A stretch of 64,000 nucleotides of DNA from Limnanthes douglasii subsp. nivea. Taxonomy: Eukaryota; Streptophyta; Magnoliopsida; Brassicales; Limnanthaceae. Below the pieces are notes generated by a model, which saw only the letters and a program-made list of their open reading frames with translations, had not been told where the DNA came from and did not search any database. The position numbers and the translations under genes are program-made. Within the stretch, counting starts at the first letter, position 1. Each line of letters opens with the position of its first letter. The stretch spans positions 162,308,813-162,372,812 of the forward strand of contig JAUPFV010000002.1 of the NCBI GenBank assembly GCA_036936605.1, in the 5' to 3' direction. Shown piece by piece: positions 43,673 to 55,012 of the stretch.

Positions 43673-44110
43673 CTAACGCAATAGGTTGAACATTTTTTGG
43701 AGTGTCTCAAGTTGATGGTCTACTATATGCATTTTAATGATCATATCATCGATATAAGCTTCCATGTACTTACCCAAGTGTTCGCTAAAGATGTGTTGAC
43801 TAGGCGTTGGTATGTAGACCTGATATTCTTTAATCTGTATGGCATCACCGTGTAGCAGTACAAGCCTCGCTCGGTTTGAAATGTTGTGTGCTCTTTGTCC
43901 GTCGGGTTGAGCCAGATCTAATTGTAACCTGAGTGTGCTTCCATGAACGATAAAAATTCGCATCCTGAAGCCGAATCTACCTGTTGGTCGATGAGGGGGG
44001 GAGGGGGGGAATGCACCTTTGGCGCATGCTTGATTCAGATCGGTGAAATCAACACACATGCGCCATTAACCCCTGTTTTCCTTAACTAAAACCGGGTTTG
44101 CTATCCAGAC
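43673..44110 (-). pseudogene. D1 reverse transcriptase fragment
   Basis: Minus strand from 44110: YPVWIANPVLVKEN, then MCVDFTDLNQACAKGAFPPSPP, a frameshifted palm, and KYMEAYIDDMIIKMHIVDHQLETLQKMFNLLRQFNLKL with the YIDD catalytic site at about 43740-43760. The N-terminal side is cut by C2. It is closest in the window to the G1 and D2 RTs. Confidence 0.78.
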
Positions 44111-45035
44111 TGGATACTGGATGTCTCTACTTTTATTTCTCGCATGTCTCTACTTTTATTTCTCGCTTGTGTTACATAAGCTACCGGAACCGGTGTACTG
44201 ATACTAGCTTGATGTTCAATAGATGCCTGAGTTATCATTCACTGCTCCTCACAAAGAAGTTCACCCAAACATGCATCCAGAGATGGTACAAGATAGCGAT
44301 TCATCAGATTAGACCGTGCGATGTCAAAATCCGGTCGTAGCTTCATCAAGAACTGATCTTGTCTGCTAGTTGCATTCATTGTATGGATAGCAGAAAGAGC
44401 TGAAGCAAGAATATCAACATAAATTATATCTGAATAATCTGCCCAAAGGTTTTGAGTGTAATTAGCCAACTCATACTCCAATTGAAATCTCCTAGCAGAG
44501 TTGTCTTGATTATAAATTGTCTTTAGATAATTCCACATACCAGCAGCGGTTTTATAGGGCTTCAAGGTGATAACAAGATGAGGTTCGAGTGAACTAATAA
44601 TCTAAATCATGATTCTAGCATCTTTTATTTCCCACGTGGCCAAAACATTAGCATCTAGAGGGGCAGGATCACTCCCATCAATATGACCCCATAATTCGTT
44701 TCCTTTCACATACAATTGAATTTGAAATTCCCAAGCAGAATAATTTTTCCCTGTAAATTTAATATGAAACGGCTCGAATTTATCTAGTGCCATGATGTAA
44801 CCAAGAAAAACAGATCCACGAGAACAAAAATCTGAAACAAAACTAAAATCCCCAAATTCTCAAAAGAAAAAAAGAAAAAAATATTTCAATACTCAAATAC
44901 TCTCAAAATTCAGAAAAATCTGAAACTAAAAATCCTAAAATATTCTCGAAATTCAGAAAAATCTACCACCCAAAATACATGAAAAATTCACCACCCAAAA
45001 AACTCTACAAAAAAATCAACCGCGCTCTGATACCA
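44111..45035 (-). pseudogene. C2: Ty1/copia gag fragment with leader and primer site
   Basis: Minus strand from 44793: MALDKFEPFHIKFTGKNYSAWEFQIQLYVKG, ELWGHIDGSDPAP, then (44565-44239) YKTAAGMWNYLKTIYNQDNSARRFQLEYELANY and LMKLRPDFDIARSNLMN. This is the UBN2-type gag of Ty1/copia elements. A tRNA-iMet primer site (minus TGGTATCAGAGCG, 45022-45034) lies next to the LTR. Gag ends abruptly near 44235 and nothing of pol remains. The piece from 44111 to 44235 has a duplicated TGTCTCTACTTTTATTTCTCG and may be junction filler. Confidence 0.8.
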
Positions 45036-45263
45036 TGTCAAAAGTATTTACTTTATGAAAAAGTATATCTTATTTATCGTTCTGGTTCACCTTTTATACT
45101 AATTTACAACAGTTACAACAATTAATATTAGAATCTTTATTTTCCTAAAGTTGACGTAGACTATTGAATATAATTGATTATCATAGATATTATATTACAA
45201 TATATATTAACTCAATCTTTGACTAAATAAACTAGATATTAATCTAATTTATTTCCTGTAACA
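45036..45263 (-). repeat. C2 5' LTR
   Basis: 228 bp; minus strand TGTTACAGG...ACTTTTGACA, followed by the primer site. Only this LTR is present. Confidence 0.75.
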
Positions 45264-45639
45264 ACGATATGCTCCACTGTGTCACTTGGAGATAATTGTG
45301 TAAGGCCCTTCCCAATTTGGTCATAAATTTCCAGTTTTTTTGTCGCTAGATCCTTGAAATTTTTTGTTCATGACCATATCCCCTACTTGAAAGCTGCAAG
45401 GCTTGATTTGAGCATTAAAATGACATTGCATCAGGCTCTAATAGTATTTAGCTCGTACACGTGCTTAATCACGCGTTTCTTTATAAGGTTCACATTTACT
45501 ACTCGATCGGTAGTATTGCTTTCTTCATTATAGCTTGTGACCCTATGGCTTGTGATAATAATTTTGATAGGTAGCACAACCTCACTGCCATAGACAAGAG
45601 TAAAAGAAGTGTCAGTTGTTGTAGTCCGTGGGGGACTAT
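45264..45639 (-). pseudogene. D2 integrase C-terminal fragment
   Basis: Minus strand: PRTTTTDTSFTLVYGSEVVLPIKIII, EESNTTDRVVNVNLI, then a damaged SH3-like end (TKNFKDLATKKLEIYDQIGKGLTQL). It corresponds to G1 from about 15060 on. The catalytic core that should lie upstream (right) is replaced by N1. By orientation and spacing it belongs with D2. Confidence 0.65.
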
Positions 45640-45959
45640 CGATAAGGAAACGGAACTTCGAGGACTAAAATGTAAAGAATAAAACTTCTTATAATAGATT
45701 GTAAAGTTAGAGGGGGATTTAGAATTATGTAGTTTAGTCAGGGACTAGCGTGTTACTGTATATTTATTGTAACTGTTTTCAGTTGAGAGTTAAGTCACTG
45801 CGCCTCTATATAAAGGCAGGGCTGATCTAATAAAATGGTTGTCTTTTTTATATAGATCATTTTAACAATCTTATTTTCTCTCTCTGAAACCTATTTTTGT
45901 CTCTGTATAATATTACTTATCTCAATTTACAAAGGCGATCCAAGTAATAAAACTCACCA
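45640..45959 (+). repeat. N1 5' LTR
   Basis: Aligns with 50479-50797 from CGATAAGGAAAC to AACTCACCA. It contains GCCTCTATATAAAGGC (TATA box near 45811). The LTRs differ at many positions, so N1 is much older than G1 or C1. Confidence 0.85.
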
Positions 45960-45962
45960 AAT

Positions 45963-46285
45963 CTAGAAGACTTGAATGATGAAGCAAAAAGAGCGAGTTT
46001 TGATCTAGTTGAAGAGAAAAGAGTTTGAGCACATTTAAATGTAATTCATTATAAAAATCTTATGAGGAACATATATAACTCGAGGGTGAAAAGGAGGGAG
46101 TTCAAGTTAGGTGACAAGATATTAAGAAAGGTATTACTTCATAACAGGGAAAAGAGCCTCGGCAAGATGGCTCGAATCGGGAAGGACCTTATATGGTTGT
46201 GGAAAAGATCAAGCCAGGTTCTTACCGCCTTTGTAATATTTAGGGGAGGATGCTCCAATATCCGTGGAATATTCAACATCTAAAA
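45963..46285 (+). pseudogene. N1 integrase C-terminal remnant
   Basis: + strand: DEAKRASFDLVEEKRV, ALN-type HYKNLMRNIYNSRVKRREFKLGDKILRKVLLHNREKSLGKMA, then a frameshift and WNIQHLK. G1 has RSRYSSKVRRRDFKVGDKVLRRVFLHTKDKSLGKLAP at 15262-15370, so N1 and G1 are close relatives. Confidence 0.8.
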
Positions 46286-46860
46286 TAGTATTGGGAGTGA
46301 TTATGTCGTATTACGAAATTGTTTTTTTTATTGATTAGCGCACGCTTTCTTACCCTGTTGGCTCAGGATGGTTTTAACGAGGTACTATGTGCATATTCAA
46401 TCTATCAATAAAATATATATTTTGGCCAATGGTTATTTATGAATGCTTATTTAAACTACTTTGGTAACTAATCAAAGACTGATCATCTTTGAAGTTGACC
46501 AAGAGTAGAATATTCCGAAGTGTTGAATACATTTTTCGAAGAAGCAACCATATTCGAAGTGCTACGTTCATTAACTCACTATAATATTCGAAGTGCTACA
46601 TTGATTAACGCACCATAATGTTCGAAATGCTACGTTCATTAAATGCATTATAATATTCAAAGTGCTGCGCATTGTAATGATTATGCAAAATATCATGTAA
46701 TGTTTTCACTCCGAACAACTAATATAAATAACAGTCGTATGCAAATATAACTTGAATAAATTAAAACATAAACAAAGATGTGTGTCATTCAATTTAATTT
46801 GATAAGCACAGTGTCATTTCATAGATACCAAGTGAAAAAGGTATCTATTTAAACATAATG
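46286..46860. other. N1 noncoding spacer with 34-bp repeats
   Basis: Holds about four copies (46550-46680) of a 34-35 bp unit with TATTCGAAGTGCTAC and CATTAA, plus looser copies from 46505. It matches the G1 repeat array in position but not in sequence. Confidence 0.75.
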
Positions 46861-49800
46861 TTACAGTGGTGATATGATAGATGCAAAAAAAGATACTAAA
46901 ATTATTCATCCTTATAGCTCTCTTCAGAATCCTCCTTTGAATCTTCCTCTTCGGATAATGAGCTTGGAACCGGATCGAAAGCCTCACTAGGGCGTCTTTC
47001 AATGGAAATTTCACTCCAAAAGATGGAAAGATCAATTTTAGGATATGTCGCATGAATTTCACGAAGGAGTGTGATGACTTTTTGTTATTTGCCTTTATTG
47101 ATAGCTTCCAACATGTCTTTTGTATACTCATCTTCAGCGGCAGTGAAAACAAGTTGCTTTTCCTTATCCAATTGGGCTTTGAGGGTGGTCATGTCATCTG
47201 TTAATGTTTTCTTCTCTGCTTCACTATTGCCAACAGAAACTTGAAGGTCATTGAATCTTATCTTTTCTGCACCTAACTCTTCATAATGTTTAGCTTTGAG
47301 TTGTTCCATTTTGTTCCGATGTGATGTGTTGAGATCTTATTTTTCTCTTCGATGCAATTCTCTAAGGTGCTTCTTGACATGGAGAAATCCTCTGAGAAAT
47401 TCAGATCTGGCCATTTGAAATTGATATGACTGACTTATTACAAGGTCCTCAAATATCTCCCTCATTTTTTCTCAGCTGCAGCAGCACCTTTATAGTGAAC
47501 CATTTATTTAGCCATGTGATTTAAATGACTTCAAGAATATTCAATTTCTTAAGTCATTTTTTGCACTGCAGCAGCGAGATCAGTGACAGGTTAAAGAGAA
47601 GAAAAGTCTTGAGATGGTTCCATAGCGGGAAAGACAATGGGGCTACGTCGATGAATAAGAGCTAAACAGGTTGTAAGAACAATAACCTCAGGAGATGTGG
47701 CTTCAAAGGCAACAAGTGCAGCTCTTCTTCGAAGATTGTGCAAATGATCTTGAATTTCTTGAACGATGGAATCCTCGTCTCTAGCAAGAGCTTTTGATTC
47801 GTTGAAGTTCATATAGCTGTTATGATCGATGTGGTCATCACCATGATTATCCTCTACAGCCACAATTACCCCTTGCTGATAGGCAACATTTTCAACAAGA
47901 GCTTCATTTTCTTTCTGATGACTTTGCTGATTATCTGCACCATCGTCGCCATCTGATAATACCTCTTCGATAATCTCTACATTTGTCTTTTTCCCTTTCC
48001 TTTGGGCTGTTGTTTTGGTGGAACCTTACTTTTTTTAAAGGATGTATTTTGTTTTTTAAGAAGGTTTGTCTTCTACTCCTTCCTCGATGGTGGAGAGATT
48101 GCTTTCTTTTGTTTTCCTCTTCGAACCTATTGGCTTTGGATCTACTGAAGGGTTAGCACCAGATGTGCTAGCAGTTTTTTATTCTTTTTTTTCCTTCTTC
48201 TTGTGAGGAAGATGGCTATCCGATCCACTGCGAATTTGTAAGAATACCTTACAGTCAGAGTAGACTAACCTTTTGACAGCTTGTTGAGGATTGGGTTGCT
48301 ACATCAAATTCTCATGAGGCTGAGCTCCAAACGTGATTGGAAAAGGTGGCTCTTAAGAACATTTATAGGTTCAAAAGCAGTGTGAAAGACGTTATTTCAT
48401 TCTTTTTCAGCATAGGCAGCAAGTTTGATGAAAGTCTTTTTTGCTTTCTCTCGACGAAGGGTATATCGCCTTGAAATATTTGTTCAGAATGTAGAAATTG
48501 ATAGAAAATAAGGATATCATCAGTTGAATATATAATTCAGAGAAATAAAATTAAAAGACTTACGATTACTCCTCTAGACGAGGTTCAATCTAGAAGACTT
48601 GACTGTAGATATTTCTTTTCCATTTTCCCAGCCCCCAAAAATGAAGACGAATTTTTGCTTCCAAAACTTGTTTGCCTCTTGTAGGTCATCGATTATCTTT
48701 AAATCATCATCCAGGGTGAGATAATAAAACAGAAGAACCGGACCCTTTGACAATTTGGTTAGAGATATGAAGTCCTCGATGAAGATCGGAATTTTAGACA
48801 AGCGGGAGGCCATGATCACAGAAAGCAGCATGAACTATTCATTTGGGGTCACTTGAGTTGGACACATATCTAAAAGCTCGAAGTAATCCACTATCATGGG
48901 GTCCAGCAGAAAGGAAATACCCCAATTATTGATTTCTGGGTAGACCACCAGTTCGCTTTTTTACAATCTAAAGGTGTTTCTCATTTTTTTTGGAAGACGG
49001 AGCATAATGTTGTCTCCTATTCCCCACTGCTTCTTTAAATCAACTACTTGGCTCTCTTCGTGATACGTACAAATAACGTTTTTAGAGCCACTGTATAGTT
49101 CACATGGAGAGTTCTCAAGTTCTCATCTATTGACGCGCGCTCATCGTCAGTTATTGTGATAAGAACTTTATTTTTCCTCGGTCTATGAGCCTTTTCTTTT
49201 GCATCATTTTCCGATTCTCTCAAAGCTTGTTCTTCTGTTTCAGCTTCATTATTTGGTTGTGTGGCTTCAGAATCAACTTCTCATTTAGATGCCTTGTCCA
49301 TCAGTCGAGGAACATCATTTTAGGGAGTTTGTTGAGACGATGTAGTCGTTTCAACAATCTCCCTCGAGGGAGAAGAAGTGGTTGATGGGTTCGAAGTGAC
49401 GTCGGCATCATCTCCTATGCTATGAAATTATTTTTACTCGGTGTTCGAGGAGGATAAGTTTTTGGAATATTGATTGAGGAATGAGTCTCTCCGGGATTTC
49501 ATCGAAGAGGATTTTCTTACTTCGCGACTAATTTGAGATGACGACTGAGAGAGGGAATGTGATATTCGAAGTGTTTTTGGTGTTCGATTTTTTGATGATT
49601 GGCTTTCCTCTGTGCGAGGAGAAGGTTAAAAAACAGAGGTTTTGGAATGATCGAAGTTAACGTAGTATATAGTCTTCGAAGATACACTAAGAGGGGCGTT
49701 GCTTATTAAGCTAGCTGCTCTGTATTCATCTGATATTTCACTAATACAGAGGTAGTCGTAAGCTCCAAAGACATTGTTATCTGATTCTGAAGACTTGGGT

Positions 49801-49990
49801 TTTTAGGGAATTATGGCTTTAGATCTTCTGGTCTTTGGATGCTTTCGCATAAATCAGTTGAAGACTGAACGGAATGTTTGACGTTTCCGATGAAGGTAAC
49901 TAATAGATTGATGAAGTCGTTGAAGGTAACAAAGGGATTTAAGACTTTTTTCAGTTTCTCTCTCAAAGAATTTAATCTGTGAATCAAAAA
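46861..49990 (-). pseudogene. N1 antisense ORF (aORF), decayed
   Basis: Minus strand. The Transposase_28-like region is at 48831-48600: LLSVIMASRLSKIPIFIEDF, LSKGPVLLFYYLTLDDDLKIIDDL, WKQKFVFIFGGWENGKE, matching SCIMASRLSGRVMPMEEY...FVFWSGCWENC in G1. An intron (48470-48563) follows at the same point as in G1. Further left come an acidic and helical part (47863-47591, LARDEDSIVQEIQDHLHNLRRR) and a coiled coil (47309-47085, KAKHYEELGAEKIRFNDLQVSV...KAQLDKEKQL). Frameshifts separate the pieces. Confidence 0.7.
48470..48563 (-). other. Predicted intron in the N1 aORF
   Basis: Minus strand: a consensus donor GTAAGTCTTTTAATTT at 48563 and an acceptor ATATTTCAAG ending at 48470, T-rich in between, 94 nt. 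It lies shortly after the WENGKE motif, as the G1 intron lies after WENC. Confidence 0.6.
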
Positions 49991-50000
49991 ATGGTTCACA

Positions 50001-50014
50001 GTAGTATTTATAAG
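50001..50014 (-). promoter_or_regulatory. Candidate antisense TATA box of N1
   Basis: The minus strand reads CTTATAAATACTAC upstream of the aORF, followed by a leader with GAGAGAGAAACTG similar to the GAGAGAGAAAGTG of the G1 leader. Confidence 0.6.
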
Positions 50015-50478
50015 AGGAGAAAGAAAATATCAAGAAGTGGAAGAGGTGGATGGTGACTGGGCAGAATTTGAAGCGGTTACGTAGATAAGGATCCAATGCA
50101 TGTCACGTTATGGGTCTAATGGCAGTCATACTGCCTAGAGTGTTATTATTTGCTAAGAGATAGACTCAACATCTAGAGTGTCACCGAAAACGTGTTTTTT
50201 TCCTCGAATCATGATATGAGGAAAAGATTTTTTTATTAAAATAATTCGATATGTAAGACAAAAGTTAATGTAAAACAACATCTCTAGAGCGCGTCAAATT
50301 GTGGATAATGGGGGATTTATTCACCTATAAGTATATTTGATGCATGTGACATAAATTACGAGATAACTGCATGTTCGAAGCACTTCGGATTATGGATAAG
50401 AGGATTTTCTTCACCTCTGATTAAGTTTGAGGCTAGTTAGTTCTCATTAATTTACTTACATGAGAACTAAGGGGCTAC
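50015..50478. other. N1 3' untranslated region and polypurine tract
   Basis: No gene. It ends in GAACTAAGGGGCTAC (50464-50478), the same tract type as in F and G1. Confidence 0.6.
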
Positions 50479-50797
50479 TTATAAAGAAATAGAACTTAGA
50501 GGACTAAAATGTAAAGAATAAAACTTCTTATAATAGATTGTAAAGTTAGAGGAGGAGTTTAGAATTATGTAGTTTAGTCAGGGACTAGCGTGTAACTATC
50601 TCTCTATTCTAACTGTTTCAGTTGAAAGTTAAGTCCTTACGCCTCTATATAAAGGCCACAGTTGATCTAATAAAGGGGTTGGCTTTTTGAGATAGATCAT
50701 TTTAACAATCTAATTTTCTCCCTCTAAAACCTATTTCTCTCTATATAATCTCACTTCTCTCAATTTACTAAGGCGATCCAAGTAATCAAACTCACCA
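50479..50797 (+). repeat. N1 3' LTR
   Basis: TTATAAAGAAATAG...AACTCACCA, with CTCTATATAAAGGCC near 50642. Aligned with the 5' LTR over its full length. Confidence 0.85.
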
Positions 50798-51203
50798 CAT
50801 GCCACAAATCATTGCCTCATATTCCGCGGCTCTATTGGTTACAAGGAAGTTAAAACAGATAGCTTGGCGAAGCTTCTCTATTGTAGGTAGTTTCAAGATA
50901 CCGCCTCTTGAGGTGCTTGAGGCCCCATCTGTTTTGATGATCCATTCAACCTGTGCAGTCGCAAGTGATGTTTCGTCTTAAGGAGATGCCTCGCAAGGCG
51001 AGGAAAATTCTGTGAGGAAATCAACAACGACTTGTCCCTTAATTGCAGTTCATGGTTCGAACTTGATATAGCATTCTCCTACCTCTATGCTCCCCTTGGT
51101 CAATCTGCCACATGCATCAGCTTTTTGTAGCACAAATTTTAAGGGAATAACGTTCGGACAGTGATTGTATGCCGTTCAAAATAGGGGTGCATCTTCCGCG
51201 CGA
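50798..51203 (-). pseudogene. D2 second RNase H and linker
   Basis: Minus strand: NRAAEYEAMICG (about 50830-50790) is the Glu helix of the archaeal-type RNase H; the domain is cut at 50798 by N1. Upstream (right), sequence equivalent to the first strand and the connecting segment continues to 51203, with frame breaks. Confidence 0.65.
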
Positions 51204-51450
51204 CTAGTATAGGCCCAACACGAACTTTCCTAAGTTGATGTACCGGGTCTCATCATCAACCAAAGATTTACTAATGTAGTAGATAGTTCGTTGAACACCA
51301 GTTGGTTCCCTAACCAATATTGCACTAACAGAGAAATATGAAACAGATAAGTATAAAAACAAAGTCTCACCTCCCACCAGGACATATAGTATTTCTGGTG
51401 ATGTGAGATAATTCTTTAACACCTCGAAATTCGTGTTGCACTCTTTTTTC
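51204..51450 (-). pseudogene. D2 RNase H (RT-linked)
   Basis: Minus strand: GGETLFLYLSVSYFSVSAILVREPT, RTIYYISKSLVDDETRYINLGKFVLG. It matches GETLFLYVAVTDFAVSAALI and VYFVSKSLLDAETRYLKLEK of G1. A stop ends it at 51204. Confidence 0.78.
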
Positions 51451-52200
51451 CATACAAACGTTTTAGCTTCTCTGAGGTTTCCAAAGAAGGGGTGATTTTT
51501 ATCCGAGGCTCTTCAAATAAAGCAGGATAGTGCCGATAGGCTTCCCGCCATCCACTGAACATACTTGATGTTCCTTGGTGATGTCATTTATAACCCAGTT
51601 CTTACAACTGGGTGGGGTCGATCTCGATGCCCTATTTACTTACTATATAACCCATGAACGTGCCGCTACGTATGCCAAAACATCACTTCACCCAGTTGAG
51701 CTTTAAATTAAATTGACGGAGCAGGTCGAACACGGTTTGAAGTACTTCGAGTTGCTTATCGGTTGTGTGTGTTTTGATAATCATATCAACGATATATACG
51801 TCCATGTGCTTTCCTAAGTGATTTCTGAAAATTTGATTCACCAGACGTTAGTAGGTGGAGCCTGAGTTCTTTTACCTGTACAACATCACAGTGTAAAAAT
51901 ATAGGTCACAATCTGTTTGGAACATTATATGCTCCTCGTCTGATGCGTTAATGGTAATCTGGTTGTAGCCACAATACGCATCCATGAAAGAAAATAAATC
52001 ATAACTTGAGGCTATATCTACCACCTGGTCCATAAGAGGTAGGATAAATGAATCTTTGGGGCATGCTTGATTAGATCGGTAAAATGAACGCACATGATTC
52101 ATTTACCCTTTTTTTACTAACACCGGCTTCGCCACCCATACTAGATATCGAGCTCGTCGATTATGCCCAAGACGAGTTAGTTTATCTCCCTAGCACTTAT
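51451..52200 (-). pseudogene. D2 reverse transcriptase
   Basis: Minus strand: 52102-51872 reads NQACPKDSFILPLMDQVVDIASSYDLFSFMDAYCGYNQI (first catalytic Asp), then a frameshifted palm with a damaged V-Y-I-V-D-M-I region at 51800-51770, and thumb remnants to 51460. The N-terminal part continues to about 52200 (NPVLVKKG-type text near 52115). Several stops. Confidence 0.75.
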
Positions 52201-53280
52201 GGCCTCTTGCTTTTCAACAAAAAATGAGCGTTTATTCTGCCGCACGAGCTTCGCATACGAATCAATCGCTAATTCGCGGAGAATGATTGAAGGATCGACC
52301 CCTAATACATCCTTGGCATCCCACGCAAAAACATCCAAATTTCTTCATAACAGGTCAAGTAATAACTGTTTAAAAGTAGAATCCAAATTGCTACCTAGTC
52401 ACAAAGTGCGGCCCTCTACCATCAACTCATCGACCGAGTTTGGGAGGTTAACGTCGGCCTGCTCCATTTCTTTATGATCATCGACGAGATTGGGCAAAGG
52501 TAGTGCTCTACTTCTTTTTTTCACGCACCTCTTCGTTAGGTAATTGCTATTAGAGAGGTTTTGTTGGGTCAAGCGTAACTACATAACACGTCCTAGTAGT
52601 TCATTGACTTCCTCTGATAATTCCAACTGTATTCCTTACTGGGTATTTTATACATTGTCTGAATGTGTACGGGGTGGCCTCCATCCGATACAGCCAAGGT
52701 TGCCCAATAATTACATGGTACGATATGGGGGCATCAGAGATCATGAATAACATCTTAAGTTCTTTCTTAGTAGCCCCATAACCGAATTTAAACATTAACT
52801 CGATCTCCCCCACACATTGAGATACCTTGCCTTCATATCCTATTTGGGTTCGTTAGGTGGGTTTGTAGGCTAGAACTTCATGCATGCGATCGTAGTTGGT
52901 TTGAAGATTATATTTGCTAAGCTGCCTACATCTACTAAAATCAAAGTTACCATTACTCCTCCAATGGCCAACTTCACTGTTAATGCGTCATGATGCCTTG
53001 TGTTGACCCCGCTCAGATCGTCATCATTAAACGTAAGGTCGACAACAACATCTCGGTAGTTGTGGTAGGATGAAGATTCAATCACTTGAACTTCATTATT
53101 GGTCATCCCTCTTTTGTAAGACTTTGAGTCGTGAGCCACCTTAGAGATTCCTCCAGTAATGGTGAATAGTGATATTGTACGGTCATTGGTGTTAGATATT
53201 GAGTTGCTGGCTACATCGGCTTTCCCTCCGGCAATAGTGAACAACGATGGTGAAACACCAATTTTGTTAGCCTTCAACGT
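52201..53280 (-). pseudogene. D2 protease and protease-RT linker
   Basis: Minus strand: 53277-52870 ends ALTVKLAIGGVMVTLILVDVGSLANIIF, where the active site D-T/G-G-S-S has become DVGSL. Next, 52813-52601 reads IELMFKFGYGATKKELKMLFMISDAPISYHVIIGQPWLYRMEATPYTFRQCIKYP, the second half of the protease. The linker to RT follows with breaks. E has the same segments at 58310-58590, showing D2 and E are relatives. Confidence 0.75.
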
Positions 53281-54954
53281 TGCTGGTTACCTTAGAATGG
53301 CCTCCTGCAATGGTGAACAACCATTTTTGTTTTCTTGCATTTTCCCGCTTATTTTCCTAGGGCTTCTCTTTATCGACTCGTCGGGCTTTGTCCCTCTGCT
53401 CGGGATGATGATAGTGATCTTGCTGTTTAACAAACTGGACGAGCTCATCATTGTCTAATAATCTTTGAATTTCTTCTTTGAGCTGCCAGCAATTCGTCAG
53501 TTGAGTTACCGTGTTCATTTTGGTAGGAGCAAAAATATATGTTCGATTTTTTGAATTTGGGCGCGCTCATCACTTGACGGGGGTGCTACCTTTTTCTCCC
53601 CTTCATTCGATAATAAATTACTGAGATGGTCTCAATTAACAGAATGAATCATCTGGATAGATTCTCATAGTGCATTGCTCGACGAGTGTTATCTCGACAA
53701 TGCCCCTCATGCATCTTCTTTTTGTCAAATTATCCTCCTCTTGGATCAGAAACATGTTTTTCTGGCGAATCTCCCTTTTTAGCATCGTTAACTTGGATGA
53801 ATTGGTCTGCTCGGGCTAGCAATTCTCCCATCTTTTCCGTTGGAATCTGATTAAAATTCAGCATAAAGCTTCACTCGACGATCAAGGCCTCTCTTGAGGG
53901 AGGAAACAACCATGTTTTCTTCTAGATCTGGTAAAATATGCATAGAATGGACAAAACACTTCACATAACTTTTTAACGACTCACCTATTCTTTGGTTGAG
54001 ATCTATAATCGATTCTTGTTAATGTTGGAGTTCATTGTTGCATACGAATCTCTCTCTGAAGGCTCTTCATAAACCCGTGAAATCATAAATAGACCCATTA
54101 GACACACTACTGAACCAGTCTATTGCATTACCTTGAAGAGTCATAGACAGGGCTCGACAGAGCATAGCATCATCGGGGTTAAAGCCATCATCATAATGCA
54201 TAACTGCTCAAGATGCCTTTCTGAATCCTTTGTTCCATCATACGCCTCTATTATGAAAGGGTCAAATTTTATAGGGAGTTTTGCCTTAAGTGTATTCTCC
54301 AGAAATGGAGATTCTTGAGAACGTAAGCAGATATTTTTTATCGTACTTGATTGTATTTTACATCCTTGTCCTCCACGACCTTATTAGAAGTATGAGGTTG
54401 CACCAACCACCGTAGTTCCTGTTCTTTGGAATGTCTATTTCCCCCTCTTTCTTCTTCTCCTTCTCTTTTATTCTCGCATTTGGAGGAACGATCTTCTCTG
54501 TTAGCACTGCAAAAATTAGACCCCGCTTGGTGGTTAACACGGCTGGTTCCTCGAACCTTAGTTCTCAATGCATCGTTTAGCCCAGCTATGGTAGCGTGCG
54601 TTGCCTTTTCCCTAGCATCCTGCTCACATTCCACCCTATATACTCTTCTTGCTGTAAGTGTTGAAGGTGTTGCTCTAACTGCTAGACCGTCGGCATTAAC
54701 ACTGGATCGCTACCTGTCGCTTCCTGCAAAGTCGGGCTAGTTACGTGTTCTTGTGCGGGTGGTACAGTCTCCGGTCTGGTTATGATTGCTGGTTGTCCCA
54801 CTTCCGGTGTTACTTCTACCATATCTGGGTTGGTAATAATCATATGAGGCAACTGATCATACCCCACCGGTGGATTCGCCGCAACGCTCTGGTGATCCGT
54901 CGTCTGGATATGTGTTGGAATATCCCTCTTGATCCTTGATCTAGTTACTACCAT
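53281..54954 (-). pseudogene. D2 gag
   Basis: Minus strand from the ATG at 54954: MVVTRSRIKRDIPTHIQ, a Pro/Thr-rich leader, then QLEQHLQHLQQE-type coiled coil and EQDAREKATHATIAGLNDAL (54634). The core at about 54330-53860 has ALSMTLQGNAIDWFSS, FRERFVCNNEL, LNQRIGESLKSYVKCFVHSMH and SLKRGLDRR. It matches the E gag almost block for block. Stops and frameshifts throughout. The stretch 53281-53760 is its degraded C-terminus. Confidence 0.75.
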
Positions 54955-54990
54955 GGTTGGAAAATCTTACTTCTGAGTGTTTTTGTTATA

Positions 54991-55010
54991 TTCCCGCAGA
55001 TGACTCCAAA
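54991..55010 (-). other. D2 primer binding site (degenerate)
   Basis: The minus strand reads TTTGGAGTCATCTGCGGGAA, which differs at four or five bases from TTTGGCGCCGTCTGTGGGAA of E. Several of the changes are C-to-T or G-to-A. Confidence 0.6.
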
Positions 55011-55012
55011 TT

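Larger units (their letters stand above)
45640..50797 (+). mobile_element. N1: internally deleted Tat-type element (LTR, integrase tail, aORF, LTR)
   Basis: LTRs of about 320 bp at 45640-45959 and 50479-50797. Straight after the 5' LTR comes the C-terminal end of integrase on the + strand (about 45963-46285), then tandem repeats, an antisense ORF on the minus strand, and the 3' LTR. Primer site, gag, protease, RT and RNase H are all missing. The LTR first bases are CG and TT where TG is expected. No target duplication flanks it. Cross-mobilised deletion derivative or post-insertion deletion are both possible; the missing primer site favours the latter. Confidence 0.78.
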
